Positions 1-11,030 of a stretch of DNA of 64,000 nucleotides are shown here, piece after piece. The first letter of the stretch is position 1. The number at the start of each line of letters is the position of its first letter. Both the position numbers and the translations under genes were made by a program. The DNA is from Isochrysis galbana (taxonomy: Eukaryota > Haptophyta > Isochrysidales > Isochrysidaceae), in NCBI GenBank assembly GCA_018136815.1, contig CM030932.1, forward strand, positions 1,963,284-2,027,283, given 5' to 3'. Under the pieces are notes generated by a model that did no database searches, had not been told where the DNA came from, and saw only the letters and a list, made by a program, of their open reading frames with translations.

Positions 1-1270
1 TCAATAACACCCAGATATTAGGCACGAGGAGCGCGCGCGCGGGCGCGGTGCGGAACGACAGACCACGGAACAGCGAGCACAGGGAGACCAGCCCAAGGAG
101 GACAGATGACGAGTGCACCTACGCGCCATCTCTCTCACACTCACACACTCACTACACACTCACACTATTCATAATTGGCTGCAGCAAGCAGAGCATGCTC
201 TAGGGTTTCGTCGACTTGCGAGGCCTTCAGGTCCAAGGCTAGGGAATACATTGACCAGTTAACCAGTTAAGTGTGTTAACTACCATTAAAGGGCACCCGT
301 GGGGATGCAACTGTTAACAACAAACAACCAAGTGGGTTGCGCAAAGGGCAGTTAGCTAGCTAACTACCTGTGGCGTGCGCGGCCGCGGGGGCGCGGCCTC
401 GGAGCGCCGAGCGCCTTCGCCGCTGGTAGCGGCGCCGCGCTGCGCGCGCCCACCCTTGACATAAATAATAAATAAGTAGGAGTAGAGTCGTAGTAGCTTG
501 TCACGACATACTTTGATACTTATTGAATGAGCTCACGCACACACGCAGCACATTCACATATCATCACGTGCTATGTGGTGCTACGGTGCTACGCACAACG
601 CGACACAGCACACAGTAAGGCTATGAATAGGTTGGATTTTGTCCTATCTAGATATCAGGGTCTGGAGGAAATCTGCCATCTAGCTAGATATAGATACGAG
701 CCCTTCGCTATCTAGATAGATATAGATTCTGGCCTTCGCGGGGGTAGATAGCCCTAATATCTAGACATCTAGATATCTGGTACCTTATATTATACTACTA
801 CTACTATATAGCATAATAATAAAAGGCGTCGCGCCGCTTGCCATTAGCGCCGTGTCGGAGCGAAGCTCGTTTCCTCTTTGGAAACGAGTCGCGAAGGCGC
901 ACCGGCGGCTAGCGCGGCGCACGGTTCATCCGGGGAGCCCGGAACGGGCTCATCGGGAGAACGGGGAGGGCATATGACGGGCATGTGAAATGGACGGGAG
1001 AGTGGCACGGAACGCGAACCGGAGGGACGGAGGACGTAGAAAAGGGTGCGGCGAGCAGATGTCGCTTACTTGGGATTCGTAGGGACTCGTAGACTCAAAG
1101 GGATGACTCGGAAGACTCGGGGCTAGGGGGTACTCAGGGGGTGCAGGTCACCAACAGGCGATACAGTGGGTAAAAAACACACAGATCAACACTCTGCACT
1201 CAAACATTAACAGTAACAGGCCGGAAACATACGTTAAACGAACCCCCTCTGGTGAGCAGAATCAGGAGTG
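1..1270. other. Non-coding left edge with palindromic repeats
   Basis: No convincing gene. From about 640 to 780 the sequence is an AT-rich cluster of TCTAGATA / ATCTAGAT palindromes. Around 366-460 it is very GC-rich. A hairpin at 866-888 and the following GC-rich stretch recur elsewhere in the window (see separate entry). The only open frames are short and without recognisable domains. Confidence 0.5.
866..888. repeat. Perfect 9-bp hairpin, copy 1
   Basis: CTCGTTTCC, loop TCTTT, GGAAACGAG: a perfect inverted repeat with a 5-nt loop. The same hairpin with loop TCTTC is at 7665-7687, and flanking bases (gagcgaag before, tcg after) are also shared, so this is a dispersed repeat rather than chance. 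The sequence after it (cgcaccggcggctagcgcgg) recurs at about 13420-13455, next to the end of the second protease gene. Confidence 0.6.
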
Positions 1271-1849
1271 CCTTGTAGTTCTAATTCTGGATTTCTTCTA
1301 TTTCGGTTATTCTGCTGTTCTCCTTCCATGCAACTCGTCGAGACGACTCGAATTTAGTCGGGGAGTGTCGTATTCCATACGAGGACAGACTTTTACTTTT
1401 AGCCGGCGAGCTATTTTAACTCTCAAGGTCTCGTTGATGGGTATATCGTCTCTTCTCCTACTTTCGCTTGATGACATCAAACGTTCCACGATTGTCGTCC
1501 GTCTTCTGTTATACCTCGGTCGCAGCTCCCCCAGCGAGGTCTGCCCTCGTTGTGCCGTCCCCTCTGTCGCATGTCCGTGCGCTGCTAAGTTGCCTTGGCG
1601 CCGACGCTCGGTCGTCCGTCCAAGTGTGGTTAGTTTTCGCCCCGTTTGGTTTAGTTTGTCTGTCTCTGTTGGTCAGCAGCTTTTTGAGTCCCCGCGTTGT
1701 AGCCCCTCGTGTCTACCTTGGACCTAAGAAGCTCTCACTCTCACTCTCTCTCTCTCCCCCTAGCTCGCTAGCTAGCCTCGTCTCTACTCTCCGACGCCAC
1801 GCGTCGCAATCCTCCGAACCTCCGTCTACCTCTTCGCTCGAAGCGCTCG
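1270..1849 (+). mobile_element. Diverged LTR/leader of a gypsy-like element
   Basis: The stretch from about 1465 to 1700 is clearly related to 13690-13900: both share runs such as 'tctgccctcgttgtg' and 'gtgtggttagttttcgcccc'. The 13.7 kb copy leads directly into a truncated gypsy gag, so I read this region as the LTR and leader of a related retrotransposon, ending just before the reading frame at 1850. The exact LTR ends are not visible. Confidence 0.4.
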
Positions 1850-2140
1850 ATGGCAGACAATGACAACTACTCCTACCATGACCTCTCTGACATTTTCCCG
1901 CCCGCAACCAACAACGACTCTTTTACGGCCGCGTCAGCTGCCGGCTCGGTCGAACGGCCCTCTGCCTACGAGCCTGTAGTCATCGCGTGTTCGACACCTG
2001 GGCGACCCGCGCGTCCGGCACCATTACCGGACGCTGCTGCTTCCCGAGGACGTCGACCTGCTGGAGCAAGAGTCGTCGCCGGCGACGGAGGCGCTGCTAC
2101 CTGGCCCTCTTTTGACGGAACGCGACTTCTATCCCCCTAG
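1850..2140 (+). pseudogene. Short ORF, possible gag N-terminus, cut by an inverted LTR fragment
   Basis: An ATG at 1850 opens a 96-codon frame beginning MADNDNYSYHDLSDIFPP. It follows the LTR-like leader at 1270-1849, the place where gag begins in the related element. The frame runs into an inverted LTR fragment at about 2135 and stops at once, so the original ORF is truncated. No domain is recognisable; the gag assignment is inference from position alone. Confidence 0.3.
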
Positions 2141-2336
2141 AAACAGCAAAAACAAAATTCGAATCGCAAATTTTGAGACCAAAATCTGCAAACCTGGACT
2201 TGAGACCATGGGGAATCCGAATCTGTGTGCGTCTTGTGTCTTGTGCGCCAGTAGCAACACGGGGGACGGAGGACTGTTCAATTGTGAGTGTAGTAGGCGC
2301 GTACCTACAGCCTTCAGATGGGCGGGAATACAATAC
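2135..2336 (-). mobile_element. Inverted fragment of the gypsy LTR 5' end
   Basis: Reverse-complement match, with divergence, to about 32004-32190, the first 190 bases of the complete element's LTR. Shared stretches include 'ccttcagatgggcgggaatac' (one base different from the LTR) and the region around 'ggacttgagaccatggggaat'. A second, direct-orientation LTR piece follows at about 2425-2500 ('gcgattcgaattttg', 'gttggctcgt'). The two pieces in opposite orientation suggest nested or palindromic insertion debris. Confidence 0.6.
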
Positions 2337-2925
2337 CGACCGACATCGCCCATTGCCCCACACCCTCACCCTCACTCCCCTCTTCGCTGTAGGCTCTTCC
2401 GTTCCCTTTTGTTCGGTTTCGGGGCGCTGCGACTCGCGATTCGAATTTTGTTTTTTTGTTTTTTTAATTGTACGTTGGCTCGTCATTTAACATTTAAGAC
2501 AAGATACGGCAACGACGTCCTCTGCCTCATCTGCTCGTACTCTGTGTTTTCAATGTGATTTCTTTTTTCCTCGACGGCCAAAAACACGCCGTTTCTGCCT
2601 TTTTTCCGTTTGGCTATGTTTTTCACATGTCGGAATCCCTAGTCCCTAGCCACTCACATACACGTACAGCGGAGGAGCCATCCGCCCACGACCGCGCCCA
2701 CCCTCGTCGCGGGGCTCCGTCGCCGCCGAGGGCGCAGTCCACGACGTTGGTCTACTCCCACACCGCGAGCAAGGCCCTCACGCCCGGCAAGGCTGGCGAG
2801 CGCAGAGAGCGTGGGGGAGTCGGCTGCAAGCCACGCCAAAGGCCGAAGGGGGCGAGCTCGGTTGGCACCTCTTCTTTCTTTCCCCACACACACAGCGGAA
2901 GCGGACAGCGGCGGGCGGCCGGCGC

Positions 2926-2929
<4 letters not shown>

Positions 2930-2986
<57 letters not shown>

Positions 2987-3067
2987 TCTCTCTCCCTCTC
3001 TCTCTCCATCCGCTTCTCTCTCTCCCTCGCTGCTTTTCCTTTATTTGCCCCCCGCGCACACCCCGCC

Positions 3068-3131
<64 letters not shown>

Positions 3132-3330
3132 TCTCTCTCCATCCGCTTCTCTCTCTCCCTCGCTGCTTTTCCTTTATTTGCCCCCCGCGCACACCCCGCC
3201 CTCCTCTCTCTCTCTCTCTCTCTCTCCTTCTCTCTCTCCATCCGCTTCTCTCTCTCCCTCGCTGCTTTTTCCTTATATGCACCCCCCCGCGCGCACCCCC
3301 CGCCCTCCTCTCTCTCTCTCTCTCTTCGCT
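2930..3330. repeat. (CT)n microsatellites within a ~110-bp minisatellite, 3 units
   Basis: Three consecutive units, each a long (CT)n run followed by 'ccatccgcttctctctctcc' and a C-rich linker with 'gcgcacaccccgccctcc'. Units end near 3070, 3205 and 3310. The internal CT run shortens from unit to unit. Open frames through here encode only Ser/Leu or Arg/Glu repeats and are not genes. Confidence 0.9.
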
Positions 3331-3950
3331 CTCGCCTCTCCTCGGCGGCCGGCCGTTTCACTCACCCAAAGAAGAAGCGAAGACCTTTTCACAGAGTACA
3401 ACGCTCGCACAGAGAACGTGAGGTCGAGAGCGAACCGCAACACCCGTGGATGGGTGCCTCCTCTCACTTCTCTCTTACACCGCCTGTTTACTTCACTCCG
3501 GAGAGGTCCATCCCCCTCGGCCCACAACTCTCCGGTTCCCCCTAGGAGAGAAGAAGAGAGAGAAAGTACACGGAGAGTCTGCACTCTCTCTCTCCCCCCA
3601 CTCCCTCGCTCCCTCCCTCCCTCCCCCCCCTCCCCCCCATACATACACGGATTCTGCACTCCCTACTGTGTATTCTCACCCCTCCTCCCTACACGATACA
3701 CGGAGCACTCACTACTCCTCCCCCCGCGATACACATATTGTCTTCACTCCCTATCTCACATACTCACTCCTACCCTCCCTGCACGACACACGGAGTCTGC
3801 ACCTCCGCCCCTCACCCACTCCTCCCATACACGGAGAGTCTGCACTCCCTATCTTACGTACTCACCGCACTTCCTTTTCTGTCCATTACTCGGAGTCTGC
3901 ACCTCCGCCGCGGGCGCGCGCGCTCTTTTTTCTCTCCGTCGACCCCGCGC

Positions 3951-4000
3951 GCGAGAGAGAGGGAGAGAGAGAGAGGGGAGAGAGAGAGAGAGAAAGAGAG

Positions 4001-4078
<78 letters not shown>

Positions 4079-4218
4079 CACGCTCTCTCCATCTGCTCTC
4101 CCCTCTCCCGGCGTCTACATGAAAGAGAGAGACTCCTTCCTCTACTCCACTCCACTCTACTCTCTCTCCCTCTCCTCCTCCTCCCTCTCTCCCTCTCCCT
4201 CTCTCCCTCTCCTCTCTC

Positions 4219-4271
<53 letters not shown>

Positions 4272-4350
4272 CCCTCTCTCTCTCCCTCCCTCTCTCTCTC
4301 TCTCTCTCTCCCTTTCCCTCTCTCTTCCTCTCTCTCTCTCTTCCTCTCTC

Positions 4351-4385
<35 letters not shown>
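3951..4385. repeat. GA, poly-C and CT low-complexity block
   Basis: (GA)n at 3951-4078, mixed CT at 4128-4219, a run of about 49 C at 4220-4268, (CT)n to about 4352, then (GA)n to 4383. The block lies immediately upstream of the first serine protease gene. A shortened version without the long poly-C precedes the second copy (11210-11540). Confidence 0.9.
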
Positions 4386-4472
4386 CCGTTGTTCGCTTTT
4401 CCCCCCCACTTTCTGCCGCGAGAGGGCCGCTCCAACTCCCGTCGGCCCCGCCCCCTCCCCCACCCCCGGCCA

Positions 4473-7123
4473 ATGGCGGCGCTGCTCGCCACACCGCGTA
4501 TCATCGGTGGAGCGCCGACCCTCCCGCTGGAGTACCCCTTCCTCCTCTCGCTCCACCGGTATGGCTCGCACACGTGTGGCGCCACACTTCTCTCCTCTCT
4601 CTTTGCGCTCACTGCCGCCCACTGCGTGACCGACGACGACGGCTCGGACCACGGGAAGACCAGCGCGAGCGCGAGCCTCTCGGTGCTCATCGGCGAGTCC
4701 AGGCTCGACTTCGACCCGTCCAATCCCTCGAGCGAGTGCTCAGGATTCGTCAGCGTTGAGGAGGTGATCCGCCACCCCAACTACAGCACGACGACGCTCG
4801 CCAACGATTTTGCGCTACTCAAGTTTGCGAAGCCGAGGCCGGAAGGCTGCATGCGCGGCGTTCCCGTGCTCGATGACGAGCCCACCGTCGCGTCTCCGGG
4901 CACACTGGCCGTCGTCGCCGGATGGGGCCGTACCTCGCCTGACTCCGCGTCGACGCAAGTCTACCCGGTCCAGAGCTACTCTGTCACGGTGCCTGTGGTG
5001 AGCAGAGCCAACTGTTCCATGGCGTACGGCTACAACATGCCTGGCGTGATGATGTGTGCAGGAGTGATGGAGGGCGGCAAAGACGCGTGCCAGGGTGACT
5101 CCGGCGGCCCGCTCTTCATTCCGTCTGCCTCGCCATTTTGCGAGCCGTCCACGCTCATCGGCGTCGTCTCCTGGGGCAACGGATGTGCTGCGCCAGGCTT
5201 CCCGGGCGTCTACGCGCGCGTTTCCGCGATGCGTTCTTGGATTGTCGACCACGTGGGTGAGACGTCGACGCGGCCGCCGTGCCCCCCCGCCCCGCCCCCG
5301 CTCCTCTCGCCCCCGCCGCGACCGCCCGGGTTGCCTGTCGTTGATGCGTGCGCCTGCTCTTCAGACGGCGTCTCGGGCGGCGTGTCGACCGGCTCTGTTG
5401 GCTGTGCCAACTGGCGCGGCGACGAGACGTTCTATTGCTACGTGGTCGGCCCGTCTGTCTGCCCCCACGCCAATCCCTCCGCCGCGTTCCCGGGCGCCGG
5501 CGTCTCCTACTGCTCGCCCCCCGGCGAGGCTTGGGGTGAGTGCGAGTGCACCAACGACTACCTATCAAATGGCGTGCTCACTGACTCGCACATCGGCTGC
5601 GCCAATCCCGACAAGGATCCCAAGGGCGCGTGGTGTTACGTGAAGAATTCGACCAAGTGTGGCGACTTCACCGCAACCTCGGCGAGATATCCCGGGGCCG
5701 CGTGGGCTTATTGCCCGCTCGAGAGCCTCACAACCTGCAAGGATGACCCAGCATATGCAGACTCCTTTGGTGGCTGCAACTCTTGGGATGGCTTCGCATG
5801 CACTACGGCAGAGCTCGACTACGCGGGCTGGACCGTCCCAATGCGTGAGTGGCTCGTCTACTCCTGCCCGCAGAGTTGCCCCGACGTGGTGCCAGAATGC
5901 TCCCCGCCCCCGCCGATACCACCACCTCCATCTCAGCCGCCGCCCCCGTCTTCCCGCCCACCCCCGCCGTTTCCGGCCCCCCCCCCCCGCCGCTGCCAAG
6001 CCCCCCCCCGCCGCTGCCAAGCCCCCCCCCGCCGCTGCCAAACCCCCCCCGCCGCTGCCAAGCCCCCCCCCCCGCTGCTGCACCCTGCCCTGCCACCACC
6101 CCTGCCGCCCCCTTCCCCACTGTTTTCGCCGCCTTCAACGCCACCCTGGCCGCCATCGCCTCTGCTGCCACGCGGTGCACTGCCGCCGCCGCCATCCTCG
6201 CCGCCCCCCCGCCTCCCCCCCTACCGCCCTCTCCCCTCCCCCCCCACCTGCCGCCCCCCAGTCCCACCCCCTTGCCACCGCCTCCCCGACCGCCACCGCC
6301 TCCCCGACCGCCACCGCCGTCTTCGGCGCCACCCAGGCCGCCACCGCCTCTGCCGCCACGGCCATTTCTGACGGCGCCCAGCTCGCAACCGCATTTGCTG
6401 CCACCTAGTGCGCTGCCGCCTCCACCACCGTCCTCGCCGCCGCCAGAGCCTCCGCTCCCATTTCCACCCAGTCCGCCGTCAGCTCCGTTCATGCGTGTCA
6501 CCATTACCACGACCCTCACCCTCAATATCCTTCTTGATGACTTCGATGTGTCCAGCTTCCGCACGCGCTTTGCTCTGCTCATCGGTGTCGGCACGGAGCG
6601 CGTCCGTGCACATGCAGAGGCCGGCTCCGTCGTTGCCACCGCCGTCGTTGTGACGGAGGACACTGCCGAACGAAGTGCCATCACCACTACGCTAAAAGGT
6701 ATGGACCCGGCATCTGCCTCGGCGGCCCTGCAGGTAGAGGTCGAGACCATCGATGTGGCCGCGGAAGTTGATGAAGTGCGGTCACCGCCGCCTTCGTCCC
6801 CCCCCGAGCATGCTCCCTTCCCGGTTGCCATTGTCGTCGGCTCATCGGTTGGTGTTCTTGTTGTGGCTCTTGTTACCATCATTGTGTGCCTCCTTCTCCG
6901 AAGACGGCGGCAGCGCGCGCCACAGCGCACTGGCGCTCACGCAGCACCGAGCGCCGACTGGGCCGCACCGCCTGTGGTGCCGGGCACGCCGGCCCAGCCG
7001 GACCGGGCGAGTTCGCCGCTAGCCAAAGGCGACCAACCGCCTGCGTACTTGCGGCCAGTGCCTGGAGAATCTGCCGGCGATGTCCGCGCAAACAACCGAG
7101 GCCAAGGCTTCTCCTACGTGTGA
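4473..7123 (+). CDS. Trypsin-like serine protease, Cys-rich modules, Pro-rich stalk, membrane anchor
   Basis: S1-family serine endopeptidase. From ATG 4473 the catalytic domain covers about residues 10-260: activation site PR|IIGG at 9-10, TAAHC with His50, NDFALL with Asp112, GDSGGP with Ser210. Asp204, six residues before Ser210, and the SWGNGC segment predict trypsin-type cleavage after Lys/Arg. Two Cys-rich modules follow (CxC-SDGVSGG... and a second starting CECTNDYLSNGV), then a ShK-like six-Cys segment, then a long Pro-rich stalk. The frame closes at 6371, but the +2 frame continues the Pro-rich stalk into a beta-rich domain (around 6490-6770), a transmembrane helix (FPVAIVVGSSVGVLVV...) followed by RRRR, and a Pro-rich tail ending at TGA 7123. 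The frame change lies in repeated C-runs at about 5985-6080, so a homopolymer error or slippage is likely. No signal peptide is visible at this start; an upstream exon is possible. Confidence 0.75.
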
Positions 7124-7800
7124 ACATCCAGTGCTTCCTGGATCCTCTGCTGGTGCACGACCTTGGACCTCACTAAGTGCGGGGAGCGCTTGGGCCTTCG
7201 ACGTCCATTGTGGCATGATGGACATGTATCCTCGATTCTAAGGCGTAGGCCCTCGGGATCGATTGCACGGCACTACGGCGTCGAACCGGCACAGCTGCAC
7301 GTGGCGCGATACGTGAAGGCTTGCTTTCTCTTGCTGCGCACTCTTGCATGTGAGTCACAAGCCCAGATGTGTCTTCAATCCTGCTCTCGTACTGTGCGCC
7401 GCGCGCTCTTGCATGTCAGTCACAATTCGAGACGTGGCTTCCCGTTCTACACCTGTTTGTTCCGTGTGAGAACAGCCGTCCCCACTTGCCATCGCAAGAG
7501 CCGCGGGTTCGGCACAATTCCCTAGGCATTTAGTGTCGCGGCGTTTTCCCCCTCTCCTTGGTGAGGCGGGTGAAGGGCTGCTCGCGCTCCTTGAATATGA
7601 AAAGTACTATAGGAAGAGGAAGGCCTTAGAGCCAATCGGATGTTGCGAATGTGTCAGAGCGAAGCTCGTTTCCTCTTCGGAAACGAGTCGCCCGGGAGCA
7701 GCTGCGGCTCGTGTTGCAGCAGGACCAGGCGATGTAATCATCGACGAGGAAGAGCTGAGGGATTGGCAGCTGCGCCGCCGCCTGCGCTTACGCCGCGTCC
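7124..7800 (+). other. 3' region of protease gene and hairpin copy 2
   Basis: No gene recognised. It holds a direct repeat of the type 'ctcttgcatgt(g/c)agtcacaa' (near 7339 and 7405). That motif also marks the deletion junction of the second protease copy at about 13325. The 9-bp hairpin CTCGTTTCC/GGAAACGAG recurs at 7665-7687. Confidence 0.5.
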
Positions 7801-7809
7801 GCCCTCGCC

Positions 7810-8239
7810 ATGGAATCCGCCACCTCCGCCGAGCACGTCGACGTCTACAACTCCGTCGTCGATCACGTCCTCCACGATGATGCCCCCCCTTTCTTGGCCG
7901 CCTCTGCCGACTCCCTCGACTCCGCGCGCTCGCGCCTCCTCGCCGCCTCCGCCGGGCTTCCCCCCCTTCTCCCTCTGGCCACCGCCCTCGTCGAGCCCTC
8001 CTGCCTCAAAGCCACACAGGAGATCGTCGACGTCATCACACCCTCCGGCCCCGCTCGTTTCTCCGTGCCCGCCACCGCCCGCGACGTCCTGGCCTCCCCG
8101 CAGCGCGACGCCTGGTTGGCGGCCGACGAGAAGGCCCTTCACAGCATCCTCGCCTTTCCCGGGAATCGCCTCGTCCCGATCTCCGTTCCGCGCAGCAAGG
8201 GCATCCCGATCTCGCCCGTCGTGACCGCGACGACGGCGG
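7810..8239 (+). pseudogene. Possible copia-type pol fragment, truncated
   Basis: An open frame from ATG 7810 contains, around residues 90-125, a stretch reading DVLASPQRDAWLAADEKALH followed by a PISVPRSKGIPIS-type sequence. This resembles the region just before reverse transcriptase in Ty1/copia polyproteins, where a 'W..A...E...L' helix precedes a proline segment. It is cut at about 8240 by the antisense gypsy fragment. No catalytic motif is present, so this is a weak, position-based call. Confidence 0.3.
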
Positions 8240-10389
8240 CTAGCAGCTGCCCACCGCAGACGAACGGGAAGGAGACGAAGGCGGACTGCGAGTGAAGTCG
8301 AGACGAGGGGGTGGCTCAAGCTCGGGATCGAGGGGCGGCAATGGAACCGAAGTCGGCCTCGCCGGCGGCGACTCACCGCGAGCTTGATAGGAGGAAACGT
8401 TGTCCGAGATAGGAACGAGCGACGACTCCTCAGAGATCACGGCGACAAGCGATGCAGAGGATAGACGAGGACGAGTGGAGACGAGGGAAGGAACGCGACG
8501 ATCGTCGACCATAAGGGTCAAGCGGCCATCACGCCCCGCTTCCGGCGACAGTTCGATACAAGCGGCGTATGCTTCCAGGAAATCATTTCCCAGGAGAAGC
8601 ATAGGCGCGCCTTCGACAACGAGGAAACGGTGTCGGAATTCGACACCGGAGAGAGAGAAGACCAACGTGGCATAGCCGCGGGTACGGAGGGGGCTACCAT
8701 CCGGTCCGACAACGGCAGGTCGGTCCGAAGCATGTTCGAGCGAGACGCAAGCGTCGCGGGGCAATGCGGCCAACAACTCGGTGGTCACAACCGAGGGGCC
8801 GGCTCCCGTGTCCGCGAGAGTCTTGTTGACGGCGAGGGCAGAATCGACGATGTAACGAGTAGGGCCCGTGGCAGAGTGACGGCAAACGATGAGATCGCGA
8901 ACGTACAGGCAATGACGGGGGTAGAGGCTAGGCGGCGTGTCGGAGACAAGCCTCGCCGGTACCTCCCTGGTCACAGAAGCGACAACAGCAGGAAGGCCGA
9001 GAGCAGGCGCGAAACCCGAGGGAACGAAAGCGGCGTGCCGCTGCTTATGGTCGGCAATGACCTCAGCAACTGAGCGGCGAGCGGGGCGGTCGAGCGGAGG
9101 CAGCGGCGGGTGCAAGTCCGGCAAGGCACCCAAGCCTAGGCGAGATGGCGGCGTCGGAAGCAGAGCAAGGCGTTCCTGGCCTGACCAGGTTAGACGCAAG
9201 GCGGCATGCCAACCCTCTGGAGTAAGCGTGTCCGGAAAGGAAACGGAGGCACACGTCTCCAAGAGAGGAGGCATCGGCACAAACGGCGACGAGGACGAGG
9301 GAGAGGGAGAGGGAGCAAGGATCGGCAACGGCTCCTCCCCCACTGCGGACGAGTGAAGGCGGACCTCCGCATCGAGAGCCGAAGCCAGCGATGGAGACAA
9401 TGGCAGCCAGGCATACGAGATCGAGCCGTGCGCACCGCGCACCGCCGTCCATACACGCCATCGGTTGCGGACCTTGCGAATCATCCGAGCGGGACGGACG
9501 GGCAACAACGACGAGCGGGGCGACCCTAGTCATGGCCGCCACTCCCTATCAATCGCGGCGGCACTCGAAACATTCGAAGGCCCTGAACTGGAACTGGGAC
9601 CAACTTGAGCCACCTGGCTGGATTGTCGATCGCGCGCTTGAGATAGGAGGGAGGCGGCGGACGTGGCCGGACGAGAAGGAGTACGAAGGCAATAGTCCAA
9701 AACGACGGGCATCCACTGCATCGCCATCGCACCGGCGATACCCACGTAGGTACGGCTGCGCATCAAGCCGCGATGAGGGGACATGGGTAGGTTTGCCATA
9801 GCGTGCTCGCGGCCGGGAACAACGCAGGTTGGCACGAGCGGGGGAAGGCTAGCCGAAAGGTAGAGCCCCGTAGCTTTAGTGTGTCCTGTTCCATGTTGCC
9901 ATGGATGGACGTATTGCGTGGCTTCGAGACCTCCGAGTAGAGATTTGGCGTAGTGGTGCATCTTCGGGTTTTCCACCGCCAGGCCGGAGCCCTGGCGTTC
10001 AAGCGACGGCGAAATTGCGCGACGGCCGACATCGTATCAGACATACGCTGCGGGTTGGAATGGATCCACCTCAAGCCAGCGTTCGAGAGATAGGTGCACG
10101 GCGGGTGCGCGATAATCAGGTCCCATCCGAGGTCTTGGACAAGATCCGCGTCCCCGTCGAAGTGCGGAACGTAATCGACTTCGGACGGGAACAGATCGCA
10201 CGTCGCCACATCAGCGCCAGAAGAGCGAAGCCTAACGAGTGTCGATTCGCGAATGCGACAGTGCTGCGACGCCCCATGTCGACCGAGAGTGTGCCCACGG
10301 TCCCAGCCCCGTCCCCGTGTGCTCCTTCGCTCCCTGTTGTCTCCCCTCCCACGCTCCAAGTGAGCCATACATCCCATGTTACTTCTCAC
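8240..10389 (-). mobile_element. Gypsy fragment: methyltransferase-like domain plus aspartic protease
   Basis: Internal fragment of a Ty3/gypsy element, antisense, colinear with about 38400-40400 of the complete element. Reading from 10389: a phage-like methyltransferase-type domain with SSGADVATCDLFPSEVDYVP and IAHPPCTYLS, a frame change near 10000, then ENPKMH, HPWQHGTGHTKATGLYL and SRTYVGIAGAMA in the frame ending at 9530. Next is the protease frame 9508-8240 with LADTGAGPSVVTT (retropepsin Asp-Thr-Gly) and the flap-side segment MLLLGNDFL. There is no gag, RT or integrase here and no LTR at either end. Motifs match the complete element but surrounding residues differ, so it is a separate, older lineage rather than a recent copy. 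Confidence 0.8.
9530..10280 (-). pseudogene. Methyltransferase-like domain, diverged copy
   Basis: Equivalent of the domain at 38367-38970. Motifs retained: the acidic Cys-Asp-Leu-Phe-Pro-Ser segment after the glycine-rich start, IAHPPCTYLS with the candidate catalytic Cys, ENPKMH, and the C-terminal TKATGLYL / SRTYVGIA block. One frame change separates the PPC half from the ENP half. From ENP to the C-terminus the frame is continuous through LLGGLEATQYVHPW, which shows how the broken frame of the other copy should read. Function is inferred from similarity to phage proteins annotated as putative DNA cytosine methyltransferases. Confidence 0.6.
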
Positions 10390-10445
10390 CTCCCACTCAC
10401 ACCCAGCCGCACCACAGCCACAGCTCTACACAGCCCATCACACTA
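10300..10445 (+). repeat. Dispersed repeat, copy 1
   Basis: About 140 bases match, in inverse orientation, the stretch 46080-46230 ('tgagccatacatcccatgttac...', 'accacagccacagctc'). It lies at the edge of the gypsy fragment here and at the edge of a LINE fragment there. Element type unknown. Confidence 0.55.
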
Positions 10446-10487
10446 GGGTTCCTCGAACGCGCGGGAAACGGCGCGCGACGGACTCGT

Positions 10488-10610
10488 CAGATGAAGATGG
10501 AGATAATGAAGATGGAGATAATGAAGATGAAGATGATGAAGATGAAGATGATGAAGATGAAGATGATGAAGATGAAGATGAAGATCGGGACGAAGATTCC
10601 GAGTTGACTA
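10488..10610 (+). repeat. GATGAA/GATGAT tandem repeat
   Basis: About twenty copies of a GATGAA/GATGAT-type hexamer. One frame (10376-10696) would encode an Asp/Glu-rich stretch, but nothing else in that frame is recognisable, so I annotate the repeat only. Confidence 0.85.
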
Positions 10611-10805
10611 GTGAGGAGGGTCCGTTCACTATAGTTCTAGTGCTGAAACTGTACTTGGTAAATATCTTTACAGCTCCTCTCGCCTTTCTCCTGTAAATTC
10701 TGCGTTCACTGGAGTTTCCAAACTGGGAGATCGTACCCGGGAGACCCTTCGTCGCCCCCCCTCCCCCCGCCCCCCCGCCCCCCGCGCCACCGTCCTACCA
10801 CCTTA

Positions 10806-10850
10806 AGGCAGCATCAGTGTCATGCTGTGGGGAAGTGGAGTTTTGTATTA
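10806..10850 (+). pseudogene. Possible Tc1/mariner transposase scrap
   Basis: One frame reads GSISVMLWGSG, close to the conserved GGSVMVWGC-type segment before the second catalytic Asp of Tc1/mariner transposases. It is flanked by stops within a few codons. Very short and tentative. Confidence 0.25.
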
Positions 10851-11030
10851 GAAGGGGCTCATAGTCCCCATGTGCCTTGGTGTACGCTTAATTAGGTGTC
10901 CTCCGATCGTGTCCCCTCTTTGCGTCGCTAAGACCATGCCACATCTAGTCCTCGTCTCGCTACTCGGTATGGGCCTGTCCACGTCGGTATGGGCCTGTCC
11001 ACGACTGTCCCACGCGCTCTATTTGAACAG

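Noticed and set aside
2555..3545. Long open frames of Ser/Leu or Arg/Glu across the CT-rich region
   Set aside because: They are direct translations of (CT)n/(GA)n microsatellites, open in several frames on both strands, with no domain.
3738..4472. Extension of the protease frame upstream of ATG 4473
   Set aside because: It consists only of translated GA/CT/poly-C repeats, and the corresponding extension differs in the duplicate copy while the sequence from 4473 on is conserved.
5565..6930. Long minus-strand Gly/Ala/Arg-rich frames under the protease gene
   Set aside because: Antisense of Pro-rich and GC-rich coding sequence; no motif. The same happens in copy 2 (12960-13463).
10376..10696. 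Acidic Asp/Glu protein frame
   Set aside because: Acidic part is the GATGAA repeat; the flanks match a dispersed repeat and nothing else supports a gene.
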